A program made the translations under genes and the position numbers. From positions 1-6,608 of the forward strand of contig JAGVZJ010000033.1 in assembly GCA_018302725.1 (NCBI GenBank): 6,608 nucleotides of DNA, given 5' to 3'. Within the stretch, counting starts at the first letter, position 1; each line of letters starts with the position of its first letter. Shown piece by piece: positions 1-4,752 of the stretch. The notes beneath the pieces were generated by a model. The model saw only the letters and a program-made list of their open reading frames with translations, did not search any database and had not been told where the DNA came from. The DNA is from Candidatus Woesearchaeota archaeon (GTDB lineage Archaea; Nanobdellota; Nanobdellia; SCGC-AAA011-G17; GW2011-AR20).

Positions 1-703
1 CGTTCAAACAGAGATATCCTTCACTCTGGAAGTTTCCTTCTGAATTACAGAAGTACTCAATCAAATTGTAAGTGCTAGGATAGCTGCTGACGCAATAATC
101 GATTCCATGTTGATTTTTTTCATCATTATCTGTATTCCCTCTTGCATTATAGTTCCTCCCACTATCGCTGTCTAAGCAATTTCCAGTCACAGGTGGTTCT
201 TCCTGGGTATCATTAATTGGTTCTTGATTTGTAGCATTTAGAATACAAGCCCCACTAACACATCCATTAGAGCATAAGACCCCTTCATTAGCTACTTCCC
301 CGCTCGCTGAGCAATAAAATTCAATTAAGTTATAAGAAGTATAACCACTAACACAATAATCGGTTCCATGCTGGTTCTTGCCATTATTATCTGCAGTTCC
401 TGTCATATTATAATTCTTCCCACCATCAGAATCTGTACATTCCCCAACTGTAGGAGGTTCTTCCTGAGTATCATTTGTTTCATTAATCTCAGCTAAGGGG
501 GTTACTTCTGGAATAACATTCTCACTTCCAGATTGAGTTCCAGCATCATTAGAACCCTCTTCTAAAGGAGAGCCCTGTAAATTTGGTTCTGAAGCTACTT
601 TATTTGAAGTAGTAATACCTCCCACAGTTTCTTGACAACCAGCAATAAATAAAGCGACTATTAGCAACACTAAAAAAACAAGACTCTCTTTTTTCAAATT
701 CAT
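1..703 (-). CDS. Secreted lipoprotein with tandem Cys-rich repeats (C-terminus cut by window edge)
   Basis: The frame is open from ATG at 703 to the window edge (234 full codons, no stop). Residues 1-22 form a lipoprotein signal: a basic start, a hydrophobic run (about 8-21) and a lipobox I-A-G-C with Cys23, so the mature protein is probably lipid-anchored outside the cytoplasmic membrane. Residues 24-76 are a Ser/Thr/Glu/Asn-rich low-complexity linker. Two copies of an 87-residue repeat follow (77-163 and 164-234 onward), each with the pattern NDTQEEPP, C-x-DSD-x-G-x-NYN, KNQHG-x-DYCVS, YNLIE-[FY]-[FY]-C and a Cys-containing end. Cys-rich modules of this kind are common in secreted proteins of DPANN archaea, where their function is unknown. 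The start fits a leaderless mRNA, since a TATA-like box lies about 25 nt upstream. Extracellular location is well supported; the role is not known. More repeats may lie beyond the edge. Confidence 0.85.
   Translation of the reverse strand, partial: MNLKKESLVFLVLLIVALFIAGCQETVGGITTSNKVASEPNLQGSPLEEGSNDAGTQSGSENVIPEVTPLAEINETNDTQEEPPTVGECTDSDGGKNYNMTGTADNNGKNQHGTDYCVSGYTSYNLIEFYCSASGEVANEGVLCSNGCVSGACILNATNQEPINDTQEEPPVTGNCLDSDSGRNYNARGNTDNDEKNQHGIDYCVSSYPSTYNLIEYFCNSEGNFQSEGYLCLN
2..214 (-). repeat. Cys-rich protein repeat, copy 2 (incomplete at window edge)
   Basis: This second copy starts at residue 164 and is cut at residue 234. Cysteines at 176, 204, 219 and 232 match the first four of copy 1 in register, allowing for a one-residue indel around residue 209-210. 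Conserved blocks are DSD-x-G-x-NYN, KNQHG, DYCVS and YNLIE. Confidence 0.8.
215..475 (-). repeat. Cys-rich protein repeat, copy 1 (residues 77-163 of the lipoprotein)
   Basis: This is the first copy of an 87-codon in-frame tandem repeat. It contains cysteines at residues 89, 117, 131, 144, 148 and 153, followed by a short linker ending just before the second NDTQEEPP. The two copies are alike at DNA level as well (for example the region encoding TQEEPP and the region encoding YNLIE), which points to duplication of one module. Confidence 0.8.
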
Positions 704-722
704 TTTATTAACCAAAATGCAA

Positions 723-734
723 TTTTATATTTAA
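723..734 (-). promoter_or_regulatory. TATA-like box for the lipoprotein gene
   Basis: On the minus strand the AT run around TAAATATAAA is centred about 25 nt before the ATG at 703. This is the spacing expected if transcription starts at or next to the start codon. No Shine-Dalgarno motif precedes the ATG. The AT-rich context leaves the exact box uncertain. Confidence 0.5.
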
Positions 735-754
735 ATTTATCCCTTTATGAAAGT

Positions 755-762
755 TTTATAAA
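755..762 (+). promoter_or_regulatory. TATA box for the 786-1340 gene
   Basis: TTTATAAA is centred about 27 nt upstream of the ATG at 786, with no Shine-Dalgarno motif between. This is the arrangement of an archaeal leaderless transcript. It lies about 30 bp from the oppositely directed box at 723-734, so the two promoters are back to back within one 82-bp gap. Confidence 0.65.
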
Positions 763-785
763 CATATACAAAATAGTCTAAACTC

Positions 786-1340
786 ATGGAAGAGCAGATT
801 AACACAACAAAGATGGTTGTAAGAGTTATAATAGAGGTAGCAGGATTCCCGAAAGAGCATGTTGAGCAGGTCATAAAAAAGATGGTTGACAGGATAAAAG
901 AGCAGGAAAAAGTATTAAGAAGCGATATTTTTGAAGCAAAGCAGATTAAAGAATTCTGGAGTACGTTCACAGAGATGGAGCTAAGCTTCGAAGGAATGGA
1001 CCATCTAAGTGGTTTCTGTTTTGAATACATGCCCAGTTCTTTAGAAATATTAGAGCCAGAAAGATTAAGGCTGGAATCCAAAGATTTTGAAAATGCCTAC
1101 AATGATCTGCTTGGAAAATTGCATCATTATGACATGAGTCTAAAGAATACTAATGCAGCCAACTTACTCTTTCAAAAAAAATTAAGAGAGTTAAACATAA
1201 ATCCTGAAGATTTAGTAAAATCAAAAAAAGAAGATAAAAAAGTTGAAGGATCTAAGGAAGAAGCGCCAGTTGTCGAAGAAGAAAAACAAGAGGCTCAAGA
1301 AGAGGATATATTCTTTACTAAACTAGGTAATAAGGTTTAA
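786..1340 (+). CDS. Unrecognised cytosolic protein, helical with acidic C-terminal tail
   Basis: This 184-aa protein has no signal peptide or membrane segment and no catalytic motif that I can identify. Residues 8-20 (TKMVVRVIIEVAG) look like a beta strand. Residues 24-50 form a charged amphipathic helix. The stretch 75-95 (FCFEYMPSSLEILEPERL) is a mixed segment of the kind that tends to be conserved. Residues 101-140 are helical and may form a coiled coil. From about 145 to 176 the chain is a Lys/Glu-rich, probably disordered tail. The architecture (compact N-terminus, helices, acidic tail) recalls lineage-restricted conserved hypothetical proteins of DPANN archaea, but I cannot assign a function. 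The start at 786 is favoured by the TATA box 27 nt upstream. Its stop overlaps the stop of the convergent gene by 4 nt. Confidence 0.85.
   Translation: MEEQINTTKMVVRVIIEVAGFPKEHVEQVIKKMVDRIKEQEKVLRSDIFEAKQIKEFWSTFTEMELSFEGMDHLSGFCFEYMPSSLEILEPERLRLESKDFENAYNDLLGKLHHYDMSLKNTNAANLLFQKKLRELNINPEDLVKSKKEDKKVEGSKEEAPVVEEEKQEAQEEDIFFTKLGNKV
1223..1241 (-). terminator. Possible T-tract terminator of the minus-strand operon, antisense in the neighbouring gene
   Basis: The minus-strand operon ends at 1337 with no intergenic space. The first strong T runs on that strand (seven T at 1229-1223, six T at 1241-1236) lie about 100 nt further on, inside the convergent gene. Archaeal RNA polymerase commonly stops at such U-tracts. 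They may equally be only Lys codons of the opposite gene. Confidence 0.25.
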
Positions 1341-1561
1341 CTACATTTAGCACTGCATAAACTGCAATCATACTTTTCTAATACAGAACAAGTCTTTCCT
1401 TCTCCATTCTCAAAATAAGTGCAGCAGGTTTTTAAATTGTCTAAGACTAGCTGATCCGATTCAGTTCCACCAACAACATTTTCACTATAGTTCTTTATCA
1501 AAACTCCAGAAGCTAATAAAATAAGTACAATAATCAAACCAATAATAACTGATCTTTCCAT
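1337..1561 (-). CDS. Small single-TM protein with six-cysteine ectodomain
   Basis: This 74-aa protein has one hydrophobic segment (about residues 4-22) and then a short soluble domain with cysteines at 46, 47, 58, 66, 69 and 73. The N-terminus carries little positive charge and there is no obvious signal peptidase site, so the segment is likely a membrane anchor with the cysteines outside. They could form three disulfides or, less likely, bind a metal. It is the last gene of a three-gene operon: its ATG comes 1 nt after the signal peptidase stop, which suggests coupled translation. The very hydrophobic N-terminal helix followed by a small ectodomain also allows a pilin-like reading, but no prepilin cleavage motif is evident. 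I do not recognise the family. Confidence 0.75.
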   Translation of the reverse strand: MERSVIIGLIIVLILLASGVLIKNYSENVVGGTESDQLVLDNLKTCCTYFENGEGKTCSVLEKYDCSLCSAKCS

Positions 1562-1562
1562 T

Positions 1563-2075
1563 TTAGTAAATTATACCAACTAACACTCTTTTTATCTGAT
1601 TAAACCTTATCTTCTCAGGATCTGGTTGGGGATTATTATCCCCTTTTGCTATAAAATAGACACCGTCCTCATCTATACCTTTTTCTATAACCCTATGGAT
1701 TATGATAATTCCTTTTGTTTCTTCTCTTAGACTCTCATAGCTGATAATATCCCCTTTTTCAATCTGGTCAGGGCTCTCAGGAATTATTTGAATAGCATTG
1801 CTTCCCTCATCAAAAAAAGGAGTCATTGAATCAGTAGGTGCAAATTTCGTCCATTTAGCATTTGGAATTTCTATCACAACTTTATCATTATAAACTTTTA
1901 TCTGACTCTCTTTAACTCTGTCAGCAGGAGAAAAATCATTATTAATTGAGCTCAATGCAAAATTAAAAGGTCTTTCTATTCCGTCATAATCTGTAAAATC
2001 CACAATTAAAGCACCAATAAAAACAATAGCAGATAAAACCAATATAGCAAAAAGGATCTTATCAACTCTATCCAT
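1563..2075 (-). CDS. S26-family signal peptidase I, archaeal/Sec11 type
   Basis: The 170-aa protein has one N-terminal membrane segment (about 7-25) and a C-terminal catalytic domain facing outward. The family boxes appear in order: the catalytic serine in TDSMTP (Ser83-Met84), the box C equivalent KGDIISY (107-113), the catalytic histidine in IIHRV (His127), and GDNN-x3-D (Gly145, Asp146, with Asp152 after it). A His in place of Lys is the mark of the archaeal and ER-type (Sec11/SipW-like) enzymes, which remove signal peptides from exported proteins. The linker between the membrane segment and the catalytic Ser (about 26-80) is rather long. The gene sits 11 nt after the 611-aa membrane-protein gene and 1 nt before the small Cys-rich gene, so it may be a dedicated processing enzyme for its operon, or simply a housekeeping one. 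No Shine-Dalgarno site is seen. Confidence 0.88.
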   Translation of the reverse strand: MDRVDKILFAILVLSAIVFIGALIVDFTDYDGIERPFNFALSSINNDFSPADRVKESQIKVYNDKVVIEIPNAKWTKFAPTDSMTPFFDEGSNAIQIIPESPDQIEKGDIISYESLREETKGIIIIHRVIEKGIDEDGVYFIAKGDNNPQPDPEKIRFNQIKRVLVGIIY

Positions 2076-2086
2076 AACTAACTATT

Positions 2087-3922
2087 TTACTTTCTCTTTA
2101 ATAAGTCTTGTGCTTCTTTTATAGATCTATCCAACTCTCTCTCGAGAGCTTCATCTCTATGGTCCCTCTCCAATGGTTTGTAATATTCTTGAGAAGGGGA
2201 TCTCCCAGTTCTATTTCTCTCTTCAGAGGGATAAGCTCTCCTTGTTTTAGGAGGTTTGCTTACAAATTTTGCATAAAAGATATAAGCTAGGATTACCAAG
2301 GCAGCTAGGAATACTAATATCCACACCCACACAGAAACCCCTTCTTTTTTGCAATCTTCAGGGCAGGATGTCTTATCTTCACTTAAGGAACATATATCAT
2401 CTCCGCAGGAATCCTTAATTTCCTTACCAGGCTCTTCTTTTTCTTCACATCTCCCGGTTTCAAGATTACAGACCTGATCAATTCCAACACAGTCAGAATT
2501 GCTTGTACACCCTTTGGTTGCAGTACCATTTACAACTGCACCAGGTATGCAGTATCCTCCGATTACAATATCACACTTTTCATTTTCATTGCAGTCTAAA
2601 TTTGTCCTGCAAGAGACTATACTTGAGTTTGTAACACATAGTGATGTATTCTCATCACAATATTCTTTAGGAGAATTACATTCTAATTTGTTTCTACACT
2701 GAACTTCATTACATTGGCATGTCTGAACATCACATCTGCCCACACAATCTTTTTCTGCACCCTCTGCAATAGTATCAACACTTGAATCACACTCTTCTCC
2801 TAGGTAGGTATCAACAATTCTATCTCCGCAATAACCTCCGCTTCCAGGAGGTACAGCTTCTCCTCCCTCTCTTAGAGCAAAGTACAAAGCGCTTCCTGTA
2901 AAGAATTTAGTCCCTCCTATAGAACCATTTGTTGCAGGATTATCTCTCACCTGTTTTGACTTTAACCATAGAACTGCTTTTGTAACATTTCCCTGATAAA
3001 CAGTCTCATCTTTTAAAGAGTCTACTGCAATTGATGTGAAAAATATGTTATTTCCAAAATCTCCACTAACCCCCTGAAGTTTGGCAGTTTTCAAAGCATA
3101 CTTCTTCTTGTTTGTTATTTTATGGAGTATTGAATTATACACAACATTATCAAGCGCATTACCTTCTAGATATGGCACAATTTTAACCTCTTTGTCTAAA
3201 GAATCAAGAGCCCAAGCTGCATAAAATGAAGATTCAATATCACATCCGCCAATTCCATAGCAGGAATTATCCACCCTAAGATTGGCAGTACTTCCAATAA
3301 CCTCCTCATCTATAATAAATTCATTATCGCCTTTTTGCCTTAGCAAAGAAATTATTACATTGCTCCCTAATGTAGGGCAACTAACCCTTAATTCCTCACT
3401 TTTAACAATAGGTTTTAAATCCCTTTCAATATCTATCCAGCTGCCAATATTATTCCCATTTAAGATTAAATTCCCCTCCGCATTCAAGTCAACATTTATT
3501 TCTGTACTTCCACTCTTTACATTACAGGTTCCTTGACTGCTTGAAGTGATTTGTATCAGCCACTTTCCAACCTCTGCATCATTCATCTGCCCCTCTAGCC
3601 ATTCTTCTATCCTTTCTGTATTCTGATTTAATTTTCCTAAAGAAAATAAGGCAAAGGACGTTCCCTTGATGGTGCAGCTTCCTTTTGGAAAACAAGGTGA
3701 GTCTATATTCCTTTGTAAAAATACGGTTAAAGGATTATCAATTCTCACACCATTAGCATTTAATCCCAGCAAAGCCATAGAAACTTCTTCCACACTTTCA
3801 TCACCTTTAGTCATATTAGCCAGCCAGTTCAAAGCATCCTTTCTGCTATAAGAGTCTACTTGGGCACTAGCGCTAGTCATAACTACCAGTAAAAAAACTA
3901 AGAATATCACTACTCTTTTCAT
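2087..3922 (-). CDS. Membrane-anchored surface protein: toroid-like ectodomain, Cys-rich stalk, C-terminal TM
   Basis: This 611-aa type I membrane protein has a signal peptide at 1-20, ending in ASA before Gln21. Residues 25-112 and 220-357 contain helical repeats of the alpha/alpha-toroid style seen in terpene-cyclase-like and TED-like folds: WLANM near 33, EVSMALLGL (46-54), TSFALFSLG (88-96), SSFYAAWALDSL (231-242), TSIAVDSL (296-303), AVLWLKSKQ (316-324) and NGSIGG then TGSALYFAL (332-350). A beta-rich insert (about 120-215) with Cys133 and Cys182 splits them. Residues 362-528 are a Cys-rich stalk: CGDRIVDTYLGEECD, several C-x5-DC/C-x6-C units and a closing CGDDIC...CPEDC motif. A membrane segment (529-553) and a 58-residue charged, helical cytoplasmic tail end the protein. 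It is the first gene of an operon with a signal peptidase. The fold is inferred from the repeat pattern; no toroid enzyme active site is visible, so a binding or structural surface role is more likely. Confidence 0.85.
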   Translation of the reverse strand: MKRVVIFLVFLLVVMTSASAQVDSYSRKDALNWLANMTKGDESVEEVSMALLGLNANGVRIDNPLTVFLQRNIDSPCFPKGSCTIKGTSFALFSLGKLNQNTERIEEWLEGQMNDAEVGKWLIQITSSSQGTCNVKSGSTEINVDLNAEGNLILNGNNIGSWIDIERDLKPIVKSEELRVSCPTLGSNVIISLLRQKGDNEFIIDEEVIGSTANLRVDNSCYGIGGCDIESSFYAAWALDSLDKEVKIVPYLEGNALDNVVYNSILHKITNKKKYALKTAKLQGVSGDFGNNIFFTSIAVDSLKDETVYQGNVTKAVLWLKSKQVRDNPATNGSIGGTKFFTGSALYFALREGGEAVPPGSGGYCGDRIVDTYLGEECDSSVDTIAEGAEKDCVGRCDVQTCQCNEVQCRNKLECNSPKEYCDENTSLCVTNSSIVSCRTNLDCNENEKCDIVIGGYCIPGAVVNGTATKGCTSNSDCVGIDQVCNLETGRCEEKEEPGKEIKDSCGDDICSLSEDKTSCPEDCKKEGVSVWVWILVFLAALVILAYIFYAKFVSKPPKTRRAYPSEERNRTGRSPSQEYYKPLERDHRDEALERELDRSIKEAQDLLKRK

Positions 3923-3941
3923 ATTTAATCAAATAAGAATT

Positions 3942-3951
3942 TTTATATAAA
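3942..3951 (-). promoter_or_regulatory. TATA box of the three-gene envelope operon
   Basis: The palindromic TTTATATAAA is centred 24-25 nt before the ATG at 3922, and the intervening DNA has no Shine-Dalgarno motif. This predicts a leaderless mRNA for the 611-aa gene and, with gaps of 11 and 1 nt, its two followers. Because the box is palindromic it could also direct transcription to the right, but no gene starts there. Confidence 0.65.
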
Positions 3952-3970
3952 AAGGTATCTGTTTGGTGAG

Positions 3971-3999
3971 TTAGGGAGTAAACCTCAGCTTATTCCTAA
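3971..3999. repeat. 29-nt imperfect inverted repeat upstream of the envelope operon
   Basis: The arms TTAGGGAGTAA (3971-3981) and TTATTCCTAA (3990-3999) pair over ten positions (one G-T, one bulged G) around an 8-nt loop. The repeat lies about 20 bp upstream of the TATA box at 3942-3951 and about 45 bp downstream of the stop of the 4042 gene. It could be a regulator binding site for the envelope operon or a 3'-end hairpin for the upstream transcript. On the minus strand a T6 run (4005-4000) immediately precedes it. Confidence 0.45.
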
Positions 4000-4018
4000 A
4001 AAATTAAGGTGTAAATTC

Positions 4019-4039
4019 TTTTGGGTATACCAACCAAAA
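4019..4039 (-). terminator. Hairpin just after the two-TM protein gene
   Basis: TTTTGG (4019-4024) pairs with CCAAAA (4034-4039). An alternative fold centres on the 8-bp palindrome GGTATACC (4024-4031). It begins 2 nt beyond the stop codon of the minus-strand gene and is followed on that strand by a T6 run at 4005-4000, so it may help to end or protect that transcript. Confidence 0.35.
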
Positions 4040-4041
4040 AA

Positions 4042-4338
4042 TTATAATCTATCTATCTCCTTTTTTATAGCATTTATTTTTTTATTAAAGTTGTTATTTT
4101 TGATACTGTAGTAAATTCCAAATCCAACAAGAATAAAAACTAAACCTATAAACCAAAGCAATCTTTCTTCCTCTATCATATTTTCTAAACTTTGAGCTAA
4201 TGTAAGAAGAACACCAATCAATACAATACTAAACCAATTAAAATTATAGTGGTTGGTTTTCCAATACTCCATTTTAGCTTTTAGTTTTTCTAACTCAAAT
4301 CCTTTATCGGATTTAACCTTATTAGTTTTCTCCTCCAT
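4042..4338 (-). CDS. Small two-TM membrane protein of unknown function
   Basis: This 98-aa protein starts at the ATG at 4338. A TTG five codons upstream is in frame, but the ATG is preferred because a GAGG sequence lies 9 nt before it. Residues 1-30 are charged and helical (KGFELEKLKAKMEYWK) and likely cytoplasmic. Hydrophobic segments are at about 34-50 and 61-79, joined by a short acidic loop (ENMIEEER). The C-terminus is basic (KKINAIKKEIDRL). The hairpin topology with both ends inside follows from the charge pattern. The start lies 1 nt after the stop of an AbrB-like frame, so the two were probably co-transcribed. A small membrane protein beside an AbrB-like regulator could suggest a toxin-antitoxin-like pair, but nothing else supports this, and I do not recognise the family. 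Confidence 0.7.
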   Translation of the reverse strand: MEEKTNKVKSDKGFELEKLKAKMEYWKTNHYNFNWFSIVLIGVLLTLAQSLENMIEEERLLWFIGLVFILVGFGIYYSIKNNNFNKKINAIKKEIDRL

Positions 4339-4339
4339 T

Positions 4340-4462
4340 TCAATTTTCCTCAATAATTAATTTCTTTTCTTTAACTTCTACCTCTAAATCTTCATCTCCT
4401 TTCCATCCCAATCTCTCTACAATCTTTGTCGAAATGACTTCAGATTTAGGTTTTTCTACAAC
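4340..4462 (-). pseudogene. AbrB/SpoVT-like regulator frame without a usable start codon
   Basis: From 4462 the minus strand reads 40 codons, then TGA at 4342-4340. The product contains SEVISTKIVERLGWKGDED and LEVEVKEKKLIIEE, which resembles the swapped-hairpin AbrB/MazE DNA-binding domain of archaeal regulators (pattern: S-x-VI-x-K-IVE-x-LGW-x-GD-x-x-x-VEV-x-x-x-K-LII). Directly upstream in frame is a TAG (4465-4463), and before that a TTG (4468-4466). No ATG, GTG or useful TTG opens the frame. A TATA-like box lies at the right distance for a leaderless start near 4468-4472, so the gene seems to have kept its promoter and lost its first codons to mutation. A sequencing error or a non-standard start would be alternatives. 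Family assignment rests on pattern resemblance only. Confidence 0.5.
4348..4351 (-). promoter_or_regulatory. Ribosome binding site deciding the start at 4338
   Basis: GAGG on the minus strand stands 9 nt before the ATG at 4338. It lies inside the end of the upstream AbrB-like frame. It is one of the few Shine-Dalgarno-like sites in the window, consistent with an internal gene of an operon rather than a leaderless first gene. Confidence 0.45.
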
Positions 4463-4493
4463 CTACAAAGTTACAGAACAGAATAAAGAAAAG

Positions 4494-4504
4494 CTTATAA
4501 AATT
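4494..4504 (-). promoter_or_regulatory. TATA-like box upstream of the AbrB-like frame
   Basis: AATTTTATAAG on the minus strand is centred about 26-30 nt before positions 4472-4468, where the AbrB-like frame would be expected to begin. It would drive that frame and the two-TM protein gene after it. Confidence 0.4.
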
Positions 4505-4514
4505 AAAGAACTAA

Positions 4515-4546
4515 TAAAACCTAATGGAAAAAGACAGTTGGTTTTA
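4515..4546. repeat. Inverted repeat TAAAACC/GGTTTTA
   Basis: A perfect 7-bp inverted repeat (4515-4521 and 4540-4546) has an 18-nt spacer. It sits between the AbrB-like promoter and the left side of the TnpB element. A T7 run follows at 4576-4582. It may be the remains of a terminator or an operator for the leftward promoter. Confidence 0.3.
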
Positions 4547-4670
4547 AAGGCACAAGATCTGGACAGGGGTAATAGTTTTTTTGCTTTTATAATGATAAAG
4601 ATAATGTTGAGATATAAGAGTTGAACAAATGAATAAAACAAGCTTCTCATTTTCAAATACTCTACCTACC
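4547..4670. other. Non-coding stretch left of the TnpB element
   Basis: Within the 290-nt interval between the AbrB-like frame and tnpB I find no convincing gene. A 21-codon frame (4629-4694) shows no family resemblance and no well-placed signal. A TATA-like TTTTATAA at 4585-4592 has no gene at the expected distance; it may be the original promoter region of whatever lay downstream before the element inserted. Confidence 0.4.
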
Positions 4671-4682
4671 ATGGGAGAGAAG

Positions 4683-4709
4683 AGTCCTGCGTAAGATGAG
4701 AGATGGACT
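4683..4709 (+). repeat. Candidate left-end hairpin of the TnpB element
   Basis: AGTCC (4683-4687) pairs with GGACT (4705-4709) across a 17-nt loop. IS200/IS605 elements carry short hairpins near both ends that TnpA recognises. The stem is short, so this assignment is tentative. Confidence 0.3.
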
Positions 4710-4722
4710 ATCAGCCCCAAAA

Positions 4723-4730
4723 TATATAAA
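4723..4730 (+). promoter_or_regulatory. TATA box of tnpB
   Basis: TATATAAA is centred about 26 nt before the ATG at 4753. This fits a leaderless tnpB mRNA starting at that ATG and argues against the longer reading from 4696, whose start lies upstream of the box. Confidence 0.6.
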
Positions 4731-4752
4731 GTTAAACATCTTTGAAACCACT

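Noticed and set aside
1..703. Reading the repeats as a CRISPR array or DNA tandem repeat
   Set aside because: The repeat unit is 261 nt, in frame, diverged at DNA level and conserved at protein level, so it is a coding repeat.
737..1081. Minus-strand frame of 114 codons opposite the 786-1340 gene
   Set aside because: It overlaps the TATA box and the N-terminal half of a gene with a good start. Its composition is that of an antisense frame.
4434..4514. Plus-strand 26-codon frame ending in a Lys-rich tail
   Set aside because: It overlaps the AbrB-like frame in antisense and has no promoter or recognisable family.
4629..4694. Plus-strand 21-codon frame just before tnpB
   Set aside because: It is short, with no ribosome binding site or TATA box at a suitable distance, and it runs into the probable left end of the element.
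4696..4752. Longer tnpB start at the ATG at 4696
   Set aside because: The extra 19 residues are unlike TnpB N-termini, and the TATA box at 4723-4730 would lie inside the coding region.
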